A stretch of 64,000 bases of DNA from Luteimicrobium album (GTDB lineage Bacteria > Actinomycetota > Actinomycetes > Actinomycetales > Cellulomonadaceae), in contig NZ_BSUK01000001.1 in the NCBI RefSeq assembly GCF_030161555.1, forward strand, positions 2,418,001 to 2,482,000, written 5' to 3'. The translations under genes were made by a program, and so were the position numbers. Below the pieces are notes generated by a model. It was not told the origin of the DNA. It made no database searches and worked only from the letters and a program-made list of their open reading frames with translations. Numbering within the stretch: position 1 is the stretch's first letter; the number at the start of each line of letters is the position of its first letter. Of the stretch, positions 46,343 through 56,324 are shown in pieces.

Positions 46343-47529
46343 GGCGCGGCGCTCGGTCGGACGAGCGGCTCCGGGTCGTCGTCCTCGACCACACGGCCGA
46401 CCTGGGCGGTGGTGAGTTGGCGCTCGCGAGGCTGTGCGCCGCGCTCGACCCCGCCGAGGTCCAGGTGAAGGTGATCGTCTTCGCGGACGGCCCGCTCGTC
46501 GGACGCCTGCGCGACCAGGGGACCGACGTCGAGGTGCTGGTGCTCGGGGAGGGCGTGCGCAGTCGGTCTCGCGACGCGCTCGGCACGTGGGGGAGCGCGC
46601 GGTCGGCGTGGGCCGCGGTGCCGTTCGTGCTCCGGCTCGCGCGAAGGCTCAGGGTGCTGCGCCCCGACCTGGTGCACACGCAGTCGCTCAAGGCCGACGT
46701 CCTCGGCTCCGTCGCGGCCGGACTGGCCCGGACACCGGTGGTGTGGCACGTTCACGACCGGATCGCCGACGACTACCTGCCGCCGCGCGTGGCCCGCGTC
46801 TTCCGCTGGCTCATCCGTCGGGTGCCGCGCGCGGTCGTCGCCAACTCCGAGGCCACCGCGGTGACGCTCGGGCGTCCCGACGCCGTCGTCGCGTACCCCG
46901 GCTTCGCCCCCGAGCAGGTGCGGCCCGACGGCGGACGAACCCACGTCGACCCGAACCCGGCAGTCGTCGGGCTCGTGGGGCGGATCAGCCCCACCAAGGG
47001 TCAGCTCGAGCTCGTGGCGGCCGCACCCGGGGTGCTCGCCGCACACCTCGGCACCCGGTTCCGGCTCGTCGGGGCACCGTTGTTCGGCGGCGAGGACTAC
47101 GCGGCCGAGGTGGAGGCGGAGATCGGCCGTCGCGGCCTCGGCGACGCCGTCGAGGTCACGGGCCACGTCGACGACGTCGCGGGCGTCCTCGACGGGCTCA
47201 CGGTCCTCGTCCACGCGTCGCCCGTGCCCGAGCCGTTCGGTCAGGTCGTCGTCGAGGGGATGGTGCGCGGGGTGCCGGTGATCGCGACCGACGCCGGGGG
47301 CGTTCCCGAGATCCTCCGGGGCGACGACGCCGGTCCGCTCGGCGTGCTCGTCCCGCCCGGTGACAGCGACGCGCTCGCGGAGGCGCTCGTCGGCGTCCTC
47401 GACGACCCCGCCGGCCGACGGCGCCGGGCCGAGGCCGCGTTCGCGGTGGCGACGGAGCGCTTCGCCGTCGAGCGGACGGCGGAGATCGTCACCGCGACCT
47501 GGCGGCGCGCCGGCGGGCGCCGCCGCTAG
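46339..47529 (+). CDS. GT4-family glycosyltransferase
   Basis: This 396-residue GT-B enzyme starts at a GTG overlapping the Wzz stop. The N-terminal RVVVLDHTADLGGGELALARL, the C-terminal VGLVGRISPTKGQLELV and the donor motif SPVPEPFGQVVVEGM mark a GT4 enzyme, likely acting on a lipid-linked sugar. It shares the CTAG palindrome at its stop with the convergent gene, so both genes end on the same four bases. Frame intact. Confidence 0.9.
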   Translation: MRRGARSDERLRVVVLDHTADLGGGELALARLCAALDPAEVQVKVIVFADGPLVGRLRDQGTDVEVLVLGEGVRSRSRDALGTWGSARSAWAAVPFVLRLARRLRVLRPDLVHTQSLKADVLGSVAAGLARTPVVWHVHDRIADDYLPPRVARVFRWLIRRVPRAVVANSEATAVTLGRPDAVVAYPGFAPEQVRPDGGRTHVDPNPAVVGLVGRISPTKGQLELVAAAPGVLAAHLGTRFRLVGAPLFGGEDYAAEVEAEIGRRGLGDAVEVTGHVDDVAGVLDGLTVLVHASPVPEPFGQVVVEGMVRGVPVIATDAGGVPEILRGDDAGPLGVLVPPGDSDALAEALVGVLDDPAGRRRRAEAAFAVATERFAVERTAEIVTATWRRAGGRRR

Positions 47530-48724
47530 ACCTGGCCCCCGCTCGTCGCGGACCTCGCACCGTCGAGCGCGGTGCGGAACAGCGCGGCCTGCCGGTCCCA
47601 CGTGGGCAGGTCGTCGGGTGCCGCGACGCTTGCGGCACGCGGCCCTTGGACGGCCGCGACGACGGCGTCCGCGAAGTCGTCGCCCTTTGCGACGTCCACA
47701 CTCTGCCCCGCGTCGCGGAACCCGGCTACTGGCGTCGAGACGACGGGCCGGCCGACGGCGAGGTACTCGTAGAGCTTGATGGGGTCGAGGCTGTCGGTGA
47801 ACGCGTCGACGACGTGCGGCACCACGAGGAGGTCGGCGTGCTGCAGGTACGCGGGCACGGCGTCGCGCGGGCGGGGCCCGAGCAGGACGACACCGGCCTC
47901 GTGGAGCCGACGTACGTCGTCGGTACCGAGCGCGACCGGACCGACGAGCACGAGCGTGCCGTCGCCGTCCATGGCCTCGCTCGTCGTGACGCACAGGTCG
48001 ACGTCGAGGCGGTCGGAGTGGAGCGTGCCGACGTAGACGGCGGTCCGGCCGGGAGGCAGGTCGTGCGGCCGGGGCGCCGGCGCGCGGTAGCGCTCGACGT
48101 CGACCCCGTTGGTCACGAGCGTCACCGGTGATGCCCCTGCGGGGCGTTCGGCACCCTTCGAGGCGGCGAGCGTCGGCGAGCACACCGTGACCGCGCCGGC
48201 GCGGGTCAGCACCGCCGACTCGTCACGGCGCAGCCGCTCGCGCTCCGCGGGCGGTCGGTCGGCGGCGAGCCAGTCGTCCGTCACGTCGTACAGGACCGGG
48301 AGGCCGGCGTCGAGCAGCGGCGCCACGCCGGCGTCGTTGATCCACAGCGTCGGCCGGACGAGGCCCGCGTGGCGGGCCGCGCGCAGGATGCGGCTCGCGC
48401 GGTGCTCGTCGTACCGGTGGGCGAGCCGGCGTGGCAGCGTCTTGGTGGGCTCGTACAGCCAGAGCCGGTCGGGCCCGACGCCGTCGAGCTCAGGGCCCGG
48501 CCGCAGACCCCGACCAGGCCGGGGGTCGTGCGGCGCAGGGCCGCGTACGCCAGGTCGGACGGGGGCTCGACGAACAGCACGTGGAGCGTCGGATCGGCGC
48601 GCAGCAGCTCCGACACGAGGTACTGGTTGCGGCGCCACACCTCGTCCCAGGGCTCGAGCGAGACGACGACGAGGGACTCGGGCTCGCCGGCGGGGACGCC
48701 GACCGGGGCGGGGCGTGAGCTCAC
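47526..48724 (-). CDS. glycosyltransferase, TuaH-like GT-B (frameshift)
   Basis: The repaired protein of about 399 residues resembles TuaH-type transferases: EPWDEVWRRNQYLVSEL near the start, LHVLFVEPPSDLAYAAL, VDVERYRAPAPRPHD, and TAVYVGTLHSDRLDVDL with donor region YEYLAVGRPVVSTPV. One base is missing at 48496-48498. GTG 48724 overlaps the preceding stop, as all genes in this minus-strand unit do. It probably adds a sugar to the repeat unit. Confidence 0.87.
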
Positions 48725-49758
48725 AACACCGAACGGTAGACCGCATCCGTCGCGCCTACCTGCGCGTCGAGCGTGAAGTCGGCGCGCTGGCGAGCCTGCT
48801 CGGCTCGCGCGTAGGCGTCGCGACGGTCGGGGTCGGTGGCGAGAGCGCGGAGCGCAGTGCCGGCTCCGAGCGTGTCGCCCGGGCGGAAGAGGGCGCCGTC
48901 CGCGAGCCCGGCGAGCAGCTCCGTGTGGCCGCCGGCGTCGGCCGCGACGACGGGGAGCCCGCGCGACATCGCCTCGAGGACGCTCAGGCCGAGGCCCTCG
49001 ACCCGGCACGGGGCGAGGAGCAGGGCGGCGTCGTCCATGAGGGCCGGGACGTCCTGCCGGTGCCCGAGGAACCGGGTCGCACCGTCGATCCTGAGACCCG
49101 CGGCGAGCGCCTCGAGCCCCGGGCGGAGCGCACCGTCGCCGGCGACGTGGAGCTGCCAGCCGTCGGCGGCCAGGCCCGAGGCCGCGAAGGCCCGGAGCCC
49201 GACGTCGCCGTCCTTCTCCGCCTCGAGCCGCTGGGCGAGGAGGACGACGCGGCTGCGTCCCGCGGCGGGACGAGCGTCGTCGACGGTGTCCACGCCGGGG
49301 CGCACCACGGTCGCGGCGCCGTCGACGTGCTCTGCCACGTACGCGCTGATGGCGATCTGCGCTCGGACGGGGTGCCGGGCGACGGTCGCCGTCAGGGTGC
49401 CGGCGGGGCCGGAACCGCGGCCGCGTGCGAAGTGCCGGGTCGTGACGACCGGCGCGAGGCGCCGGCCATGCAACCGCGCCAGCGGGGCCGCGAGCGCGGC
49501 GGCGACCTCCGCGGCGGTCATGTGGACGTGCACGATGTCCGCTGCCGTCCCGAGGCGGGCGACGGCACCCACCGTGGTGGTCAGGCCGCTGGCGGGCTCC
49601 GCGGTGACGTCCCGGCCGGACTCGCTCCGCATCGACGCCGGCTCCCCACCGACGACGCGGACCTCGTGACCGTGGGACGACTGCGCGCGGGCGAGTCGTG
49701 CGACGTGCCGCTCGACGCCCGCGAACGCGTCGGAGTCGACGACGTGCAGGACCCTCAT
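48721..49758 (-). CDS. GT4-family glycosyltransferase
   Basis: This GT-B enzyme of 345 residues begins MRVLHVVDSDAFAGVERHV and has a conserved donor site VEGLGLSVLEAMSRGLP, with VVLLAQRLEAEKDGDVGL where KD replaces the usual KG. It is coupled on both sides (ATGA and GTGA overlaps) in the minus-strand glycan operon. Its acceptor is unknown. Intact frame. Confidence 0.9.
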   Translation of the reverse strand: MRVLHVVDSDAFAGVERHVARLARAQSSHGHEVRVVGGEPASMRSESGRDVTAEPASGLTTTVGAVARLGTAADIVHVHMTAAEVAAALAAPLARLHGRRLAPVVTTRHFARGRGSGPAGTLTATVARHPVRAQIAISAYVAEHVDGAATVVRPGVDTVDDARPAAGRSRVVLLAQRLEAEKDGDVGLRAFAASGLAADGWQLHVAGDGALRPGLEALAAGLRIDGATRFLGHRQDVPALMDDAALLLAPCRVEGLGLSVLEAMSRGLPVVAADAGGHTELLAGLADGALFRPGDTLGAGTALRALATDPDRRDAYARAEQARQRADFTLDAQVGATDAVYRSVL

Positions 49759-51150
49759 GCGGCCACCGTGCCGACGGGCGGTGCGATCTCGGGATCGGCG
49801 GCGGTCGTCTCGGCGTCGGGCGCGGGCGGTGGGTCGGCCTCGTGCTTCGCGAGTGCGCCGACGCACACGCCGGCGAGGACGAACGGGATGGACGTCTGGA
49901 CGGAGACCCAGAACAGGTCGAGCTGGCCCTGGACGAGCCGGGACGCGATGACCGCGAACCCGAGGGTGCCGTAGACGGGTGAGATCCGCCAGAGGACGAC
50001 CATCGAGCCGATCATGAGGAGCAGGAACCCGATGAGGCCGATGGTGCCGGCGGACGAGAGCACCTCGAGCTCGGCGTTCGGCGGCTGGAACGAGTAGGGG
50101 TGCGACCCGAGTACCACCAGCGCAGCCCCGCGCCGAACCACTGGTTGAGGTTCCACACGACGAGCGAGTCCTGGTACCAGCTGATCCGCTGGTACGCGGA
50201 GTTGAACTGGTTCCCGGACTGGAGCTGGTCGACGAGGACCTGCACGACGAAGAAGGCGGCGGGGACCACGGCCAGCAGGACGAACTTCGTGTGCCGCACG
50301 CTCTGCCCTGGCCGCACCGCGACGACGAGGACGAGCAACCCGAGCCCCACGATCGCCTGGCGCGACTGCGTTGCGGCGATCGCCAGGACGAACAGCCAGA
50401 ACGCCGGGTAGGTAATCCGCCGGGGAGCCCCAGCCAGGGTGGTCGGGCGTAGACGACGAGGGCGGCGATGCCGAGCAGGTCGCCCACGAAGTTCTTGTGC
50501 ATCCCGTACGGCCAGCTCAGGAACACGGCCCCGGTGTTGCCCTGGGCGAGCTGGGTGAGTCCTTGCAGGCACGTGGCCGCGGCCAGGATCGCACACGCGC
50601 CGAGATAGAGGCCGACGCCGAGCCGCGCCTGGCCGGAGCGACCGACGACCCACCCCACGACGAGCGCGCCGGCGACCGACAGCCAGGCGTGGAACCACTC
50701 GACGGTGTTGGCGCGGTACGGGTTGGCGATCACGGTGAAGAGGGTCGCGAGCTGGTAGACGGCGGAGAGCCAGAGGAGGTTGCGCACGGGGCGCGAGTAG
50801 GGCCTCGGGCCGAGCAGCAGCGCCGCCCAGAACGCGCCGAACAGCGCGAAGTCGCTGAACGACAGGTTGGTGCTCTCGCCGCCGACGCGTTGCACGACGA
50901 CGAGCGCCGGCATCGCCAGGATGGGGATCGCGACCGGGTTGTAGACGGTCGCGCCCGTGACGAGCACGGCGACGGCGGCCGCGAGGGCGTACGTCCCGTC
51001 GTGCGGGACGGCGACCCCGATCGCAGCGAGCACCCCGAGCGCCGCGACAGCGCCGAACGCCGCCGCGAACCAGCGACGCGCGAGGACGGCCCGGTCGGCT
51101 CCGCCGAGGCCGCGCAGACGTGGCCTCAGGCTCGTGCCGCGGACGCTCAT
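49755..51150 (-). CDS. O-antigen ligase/polymerase-like membrane protein, Wzy/WaaL-type (two frameshifts)
   Basis: The repaired protein of about 465 residues has roughly 12 helices and the large periplasmic loop and FWLFVLAIAATQSRQAIVGLG segment of the O-antigen ligase (Wzy_C) family, with SHPYSFQPPNAELEVL near the loop end. It probably polymerises or attaches the lipid-linked glycan outside the membrane. Bases are missing at 50422-50425 and 50106-50108. Both flanking genes overlap it by four bases, so polymerase, transferase and ligase steps are coregulated. Confidence 0.85.
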
Positions 51151-53156
51151 GCGGGACCGTCCGTCCGCTCGAGCTGGGACACGGGCCCGCGGGCGTAGAG
51201 CGTGACCCTGCGGCGCGCCGCCGCGCCCCGTTGGCCCGGCAGGACGACGCCGCGCACGGCCGACCCCGCGAGCGCCGCGCCTCGTGCGGCCTGCCAGCCG
51301 AGCGCGCCGAAGTGCTTGCGGTAGTAGCGCTCCTGCGAGGCGTGGAACGTGCGCTCACGGCGGGCCTCGTCGGCGCTCGTCGCGCCGCCGGCGTGCGTCG
51401 CGACTGCGCCGGGGACGACCGCGTGGCGCCACCCGCGGGCGACGGCTCGCCGTGCCCAGTCGGTCTCCTCGGCGTAGAGGAAGAACGTCTCGTCGAACGT
51501 GCCGACGTCGTCGAGCGCCTCGGCGCGCAGGAGCAGCACGGATCCGATGACGAAGTCCTCCCGCGTGCGCAGCCGACCGAGCCCGACGGCCTCGAGCCAG
51601 GCGCCTCCGGGGGTCGGGAACGGCCAGGCGACGCGCGCGGGGGCGCCGCCGTCGTCGACCTGGGAGGGGCCGACGCTGGCGAGCCGCGGGCCGATGGCGA
51701 GAGCGTCGGACAGCCGTCTGACGTCGGCGGGCTCCACGACGGCGTCCGGGTTGAGCAGAAGCACGTCGGCACCCGGGGCGAGCCGGTCCGCGAGGGCGTG
51801 GTTGACGCCGGCCGCAAAGCCGCCGTTGCGGCCCGGGTCCAGGTAGCGGGCGCCGGCTGCCACGGCGACGGACTTCACCTCGGGCGACGACGAGTTGTCG
51901 ACGACGGTCACCGGGAACTGGCCGGCCACGGGGGCCAGCGCCTGCGCGAGCAGGTCGGGGCGGTGGTACGCGACGACGACAACCTCGACGTCGCGCGCGG
52001 GCTCGGCGCCGGGTGCGGGCGGAGCGACCTGCCGTGTACGACTGCCGGTCATCGACGCGTACATCGCCTCGTAGTCGTCCGCGACGGACGCCCAGGTGCA
52101 GGTCGCGGCGCGCTCGATGCTGGCGGCCCGGAGCCGTGCCGCCAGCGCGGGGTCGTCGCCCACCCGCTCGAGGGCGTCGCGCAGGGCGGGGACGTCGTCG
52201 GGCGTGACGAGCAGCCCCGCGTCCCCGACGACGTCGGGCAGCGCCCCCGTGGACGTCGCCACCACCGGGGTCCCGCAGGCCATGGCCTCGACCACGACCC
52301 GGCCGAACTGCTCGACCCATCCCGGGGTCACCAGCGACGGGACGGCCAGCACGTCCACCGAGCGGTAGAACGCCGCGAGCCCCTCGGCGTCCGTGCCCGG
52401 GTGGAGCGTCACGCGTCCGTCCGAGCGAGCGGCACGTGCGGCGACCTCGTCGCGCAGCGGGCCGTCGCCCACGAGGTCGAGGCGCAGGGTGTCGGACGTC
52501 TCCACGGCGTCGAGGAGGACGCGGACGCCCTTGTAGTCGACCAGGCGCCCCGCGTAGCCGACGCGCACCCGGCCGCCAGTGCCGGGCACCGCCTCGGGCC
52601 GCGCGTCGTCGGGATGGAAGACCGCAGGATCGAAGCCGAGCGGGATCCAGTGCACCTGGCCGCGGAACCCCTTGCGGACGGCGATCTCGCCGGCCACGTT
52701 GCACACGGACAGCGCCGCCGCCCGGCGCAGCACCGCGCGCTCGAACCAGCGGAACGGTGGTGGGTAGCGCTTCTCGATGTTCTGGGCCGAGTACAGCGCG
52801 TACGGGGCGAGCGTCCGCGGCCGGCCCGTCAGCAGACGACGGAGGCGGCGCAGCACCAGGATCTCCAGCGACGCGAGCGCGTACGGCTCCTCGTGCAGGT
52901 CGAGCACGTCCACGTCGCGCCCCAGCTCGCGCCACAGCGCCACCGGGTCGAAGAGGAACAGGGCGGGGTGGGAACCGAACGTCCGGACCCCCACGACGTC
53001 CTCGCCCGGACGCGGCTCGAGCGGGATCACGCGCCCCGTCTCGTCCCACGCGCGCGCCGACAGGAGGCGCACCTCGACCCCGCGACGGCGCAGCTCGCGC
53101 TCGCGCTCGCGCCACGCGTCGACCACGGCACTGTGGGAGACGCGGAGGACACGCAT
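51147..53156 (-). CDS. fused GT4-GT2 bifunctional glycosyltransferase
   Basis: One 669-residue protein joins a GT4 (GT-B) domain at residues about 1-370 (RVRVGYAGRLVDYKGVRV; VEQFGRVVVEAMACG) to a GT2 (GT-A) domain at about 395-620 (VEVVVVAYHRPDLLA, metal-binding LLLNPDAVV, then YAEETDWARR). It could add two sugars in turn. A short linker rich in Pro and Ala separates the halves. It is the first gene of the minus-strand unit and lies divergent from a GT2 gene. Intact frame, so fusion does not come from the sequencing errors. Confidence 0.88.
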   Translation of the reverse strand: MRVLRVSHSAVVDAWRERERELRRRGVEVRLLSARAWDETGRVIPLEPRPGEDVVGVRTFGSHPALFLFDPVALWRELGRDVDVLDLHEEPYALASLEILVLRRLRRLLTGRPRTLAPYALYSAQNIEKRYPPPFRWFERAVLRRAAALSVCNVAGEIAVRKGFRGQVHWIPLGFDPAVFHPDDARPEAVPGTGGRVRVGYAGRLVDYKGVRVLLDAVETSDTLRLDLVGDGPLRDEVAARAARSDGRVTLHPGTDAEGLAAFYRSVDVLAVPSLVTPGWVEQFGRVVVEAMACGTPVVATSTGALPDVVGDAGLLVTPDDVPALRDALERVGDDPALAARLRAASIERAATCTWASVADDYEAMYASMTGSRTRQVAPPAPGAEPARDVEVVVVAYHRPDLLAQALAPVAGQFPVTVVDNSSSPEVKSVAVAAGARYLDPGRNGGFAAGVNHALADRLAPGADVLLLNPDAVVEPADVRRLSDALAIGPRLASVGPSQVDDGGAPARVAWPFPTPGGAWLEAVGLGRLRTREDFVIGSVLLLRAEALDDVGTFDETFFLYAEETDWARRAVARGWRHAVVPGAVATHAGGATSADEARRERTFHASQERYYRKHFGALGWQAARGAALAGSAVRGVVLPGQRGAAARRRVTLYARGPVSQLERTDGPA

Positions 53157-53244
53157 GTGAAAGATTGTCGGGCATGTTGCGGGTCCGTGGGATCAGCGGT
53201 CGCAGAGTTCACCTCCTGCGGCGCCCGGTTCGAGGAGCGAAGCC

Positions 53245-54144
53245 GTGAGCGGGCCTCTCGTCAGCGTGGTCGTCTGCACGAACCGGGGCGGCCCGTACCT
53301 GGACGAAGCCCTGCGTTCCGTGGGGGCGCAGACGTACGACGCCGTGGAATGCGTCCTGGTCGACGACGGCGTCCCCGACCCCGCGGCGCTGGCGGGGCTT
53401 CTCGCACCGTTCCCCGACGTGCGCGTCGTCCGTACGGAAACGTCAGGGATCTCGGCTGCGCGCAACCGCGGTCTCGCCGAGGCCCGCGGCGAGCTCGTCG
53501 CGTTCCTCGACGACGACGACCGGTGGGACCCGCGCCGCCTGGAGCTGCAGGTGCCCGCGCTGGCCGCCGACCCTGCCCTCGTCGCGGGCTACTGCGGGCT
53601 GCGGACGATCGACGCGGACGGCATCGTGCTCGTCGAGGCCGACCAGGTACCCGTCGCGTCACGCGTCGACGTCGCCCGGGGCCGTGGCGGGATGCTGCTC
53701 CCGAACCTGCTGCTCCGACGGTCCGCCGTCGAGAGCGTCGGGAGCTTCAGCACCCGGTTCCGGACGGCCGAGGACCTCGACCTCGTCCTTCGGCTCTCCG
53801 CTCTCGGCGGGTTCGGCTTCGTGCCCGACGCGCTCGTCGACTACCGCCACCACGGGCAGAACACCACCGCGCGATACCGCCAGCTCGCGGCGAGCATCCG
53901 CGCCGTCGTACGGGACCAGGAGCGCGCCGCCCTGCAGGCGGGCGACGAGCCGCTCGTCGCCGCGCTGCGGGAACGGGACGCCGCGAACGACCGCTTCGCG
54001 GCCTGGTCCGCGGCGCGGTCGGTCCGTGCCGCCCTCCGCGCCCGTGACGTCGGGCGGGCGCTCGGCGACATCGGCTGGGCCGCCCGGTTCGCGCCTCGCG
54101 CGCCGCTCCTGTGGCTGCGTCAGCGGGTCCGTCGGCGGCCCTGA
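53245..54144 (+). CDS. GT2-family glycosyltransferase
   Basis: The GT-A enzyme of 299 residues has PLVSVVVCTNRGGPYLDEAL, DDGVPDPAAL, the nucleotide-binding Asp pair FLDDDDRWDP and SAVESVGSF. No membrane segment is present; it probably transfers an inverting sugar to a lipid-linked intermediate. GTG 53245 follows GAGGAG. The region upstream, 53157-53244, must hold both divergent promoters. Confidence 0.9.
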   Translation: MSGPLVSVVVCTNRGGPYLDEALRSVGAQTYDAVECVLVDDGVPDPAALAGLLAPFPDVRVVRTETSGISAARNRGLAEARGELVAFLDDDDRWDPRRLELQVPALAADPALVAGYCGLRTIDADGIVLVEADQVPVASRVDVARGRGGMLLPNLLLRRSAVESVGSFSTRFRTAEDLDLVLRLSALGGFGFVPDALVDYRHHGQNTTARYRQLAASIRAVVRDQERAALQAGDEPLVAALRERDAANDRFAAWSAARSVRAALRARDVGRALGDIGWAARFAPRAPLLWLRQRVRRRP

Positions 54145-54225
54145 CCCGGACCCGACCGGGTGAATAGCGGGGGTTGGGCACCCGTGGCATTCCCCGGCCG
54201 CCGCGTGGTGGGGAGAATGCGACAC

Positions 54226-55032
54226 ATGCAGCTTCATCTGGGCTGGGGGCTCCGCTCACGCGTGCGCCGCGCCCGGCCCCACGTCGCCGCGGCACGGATG
54301 GCCGTCGAGCGGCACACGCTCGCGACGGTCGGGCACCGGCGCGAACGTCCGGGTGGCCGGATCCTCTGCTATCACTCGGTCGGACAGCATGCCGTCTGGG
54401 GCGTCAACGACGTCGGGGCCGCCCGGTTCCGGGAGCAGCTCGAACGTGCCCTCGGAGCGGGCTACCGTTTCGTCGACGCCACGAGCATCGCCGTGGGAGG
54501 CGGGGGGCGCAAGGAGCTGGCGCTGACGTTCGACGACTGCCCCCGCAGCGTCCTCACGACGGCCGCGCCGATCCTGGCGGAGTACGGGCTGCCGTTCTCG
54601 CTCTTCGTGGTCTCCGACTGGTCGGAGGGGACGGCCGGCCCCGGGGACGAGGCCGTCCTGTCGTGGGACGACGTCGTCCACGTCGCCGAGCTCGGCGGCG
54701 AGATCGGCAACCACTCCGCGACCCACCCCGACTTCGCCACGATCGGCGCGGGCGAGGCCGCGGACGAGATCGGGCGGGCGAGCGAGCTCATCGAACGGCG
54801 CACGGGGATCGCTGCGACGTCCTTCGCGATCCCGTTCGGGCAGTCGGGGAACTGGCCCGAGCACGCCGCGCGCGCGGCCCAGGAACTCGGCTACGACGTC
54901 GTCTACGCCCAGGGTGAGGAGACCCGGCCGCCGGGGACCGTCGCACGGTCGTTCGTCACGACCTTCGACCGCCCGCGGATCTGGGACGCGTTGCTCGAAG
55001 GTCGCTACGACCGGTGGGAAGAGTGGTTCTGA
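54226..55032 (+). CDS. polysaccharide deacetylase (CE4, NodB homology)
   Basis: The 268-residue protein has the NodB fold: ILCYHSVGQ, catalytic Asp pair LTFDDCPRS, the metal-binding histidines of GNHSATH, and IPFGQSGNWP. It should remove acetyl groups from GlcNAc-containing glycan or an intermediate. Lacking a clear signal peptide, it may work at the inner face. ATG 54226 is used because GGGAGA lies eight bases before it. Confidence 0.9.
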   Translation: MQLHLGWGLRSRVRRARPHVAAARMAVERHTLATVGHRRERPGGRILCYHSVGQHAVWGVNDVGAARFREQLERALGAGYRFVDATSIAVGGGGRKELALTFDDCPRSVLTTAAPILAEYGLPFSLFVVSDWSEGTAGPGDEAVLSWDDVVHVAELGGEIGNHSATHPDFATIGAGEAADEIGRASELIERRTGIAATSFAIPFGQSGNWPEHAARAAQELGYDVVYAQGEETRPPGTVARSFVTTFDRPRIWDALLEGRYDRWEEWF

Positions 55033-55070
55033 CGTCGCCGCGTCGGGGTCCGGGAACGGAGCGTGGGCTC

Positions 55071-56324
55071 GTGACTCGTGAGCAACGACGAGCGGGAGGT
55101 ACGTCCGGGGCACCCCGGACCGTGGTGTGCCTCGTGACGAGGGAGACGCGGGGCGTTCCCGCAGCGGTGGTCCGATGCCTCCAGGCCGCGGGAGGCTACG
55201 ACGTGCACGTCGTGACGGCCGAGAGCCGGACGACGCTCCGGTACTCGCGGCACTGCACCATCCACCGGCACGCCCTCGCCACGGCCGACGAGGTGCTCGC
55301 AGCCGTCCAGGAGGCCGTCCAGGAGATGGTCACGTCGACGAGCGCCGGCGAGCCCGTGGTGGTGGTCCCGGTGGAGGAGGAGCTGATCCGGCTCACCGGC
55401 GAGGTCGACTGGTCCGCGGCTCCGCAGGTCGTCGTCGCGGCCGGCCCTTCGCCGGCGCTCTGCCGGACGATCGACGACAAGTGGGAGTGCCAGCAGCTGC
55501 TGGAGTCGGCCGCACTGCCCGTGATCGACACGGCCGCGGCCGACGACGACCGCGCGCGTGTCCTGGCGCGTGCCTCGGCCTGGCCGGACGGCGCCCTCGT
55601 GAAGCCCCGCCTCGGCGCCGGTGGCCGGGGGATCGTCCGGTGCCGGACCGTCGAGGAGCTCGACGAGGCCCTCGAGGCGAGACGTGACCAGCTCGATCGC
55701 TACATCGTGCAGGAGTTCATCGCGGGCGAGCACGTCGGGTGCAACCTCCTGGCGGTCGACGGGCAGGTCGTGCTCGCGACCAGCCAGGTCGGTTGGCTGG
55801 ACGGCGTCCCGGACGGGTTCACCACCCCCGTCGGCCTCGACGTCGCCGCCGAGGAGGACGTGCTCGAGCTCGCGCAGGAGTTCGCAGCGGCGACGCGGTG
55901 GGACGGTGTCGCCAACATCGATCTGCGTCGTCGCCGGGGCGACGGGCGTCTGTTCGTCGTCGAGATCAACCCGCGCTACTGGCAGACGTTGCTCGGGAGC
56001 CTCGCCGCGGGGGTGAACTTCCCGCACGCCCACGTGGGCCGTGCTCGGGGCGGCGACCCGGAGTCGTCGCAGCCGCTGCCGACCCGCTGGGCGGACTTCC
56101 ACACGATCACGGATACCGCCCCTGCGCTGAGGATCGGCCTGCGGAACGTCGTCGCGGTCCGCCGTGCGACCGACTGGCACGTGTTGGCGCTCGACCCGGC
56201 GTACGAGGCTGTGTTGCTGGCGGACAAGCTCCGGCGCATCGGGATCTCCGGCGCCCGACGGACCCTGCGGCGGCCTCGCCGGGCAGCGGGTGCTGCGCTA
56301 CGACGCGCGGGCCTCCGTCAGTGA
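55071..56324 (+). CDS. ATP-grasp domain protein
   Basis: This protein of 417 residues has a carbamoyl-phosphate-synthase-like ATP-grasp fold: a nucleotide lid GALVKPRLGAGGRGIV, then VQEFIAGEHVGCN and the metal site LFVVEINPRYWQTL. Such enzymes ligate an amino acid or similar acid to an amine or hydroxyl acceptor, here perhaps decorating the glycan. GTG 55071 follows GGAACGGAG. It overlaps the convergent GNAT gene by 27 bases. Intact. Confidence 0.85.
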   Translation: MTREQRRAGGTSGAPRTVVCLVTRETRGVPAAVVRCLQAAGGYDVHVVTAESRTTLRYSRHCTIHRHALATADEVLAAVQEAVQEMVTSTSAGEPVVVVPVEEELIRLTGEVDWSAAPQVVVAAGPSPALCRTIDDKWECQQLLESAALPVIDTAAADDDRARVLARASAWPDGALVKPRLGAGGRGIVRCRTVEELDEALEARRDQLDRYIVQEFIAGEHVGCNLLAVDGQVVLATSQVGWLDGVPDGFTTPVGLDVAAEEDVLELAQEFAAATRWDGVANIDLRRRRGDGRLFVVEINPRYWQTLLGSLAAGVNFPHAHVGRARGGDPESSQPLPTRWADFHTITDTAPALRIGLRNVVAVRRATDWHVLALDPAYEAVLLADKLRRIGISGARRTLRRPRRAAGAALRRAGLRQ

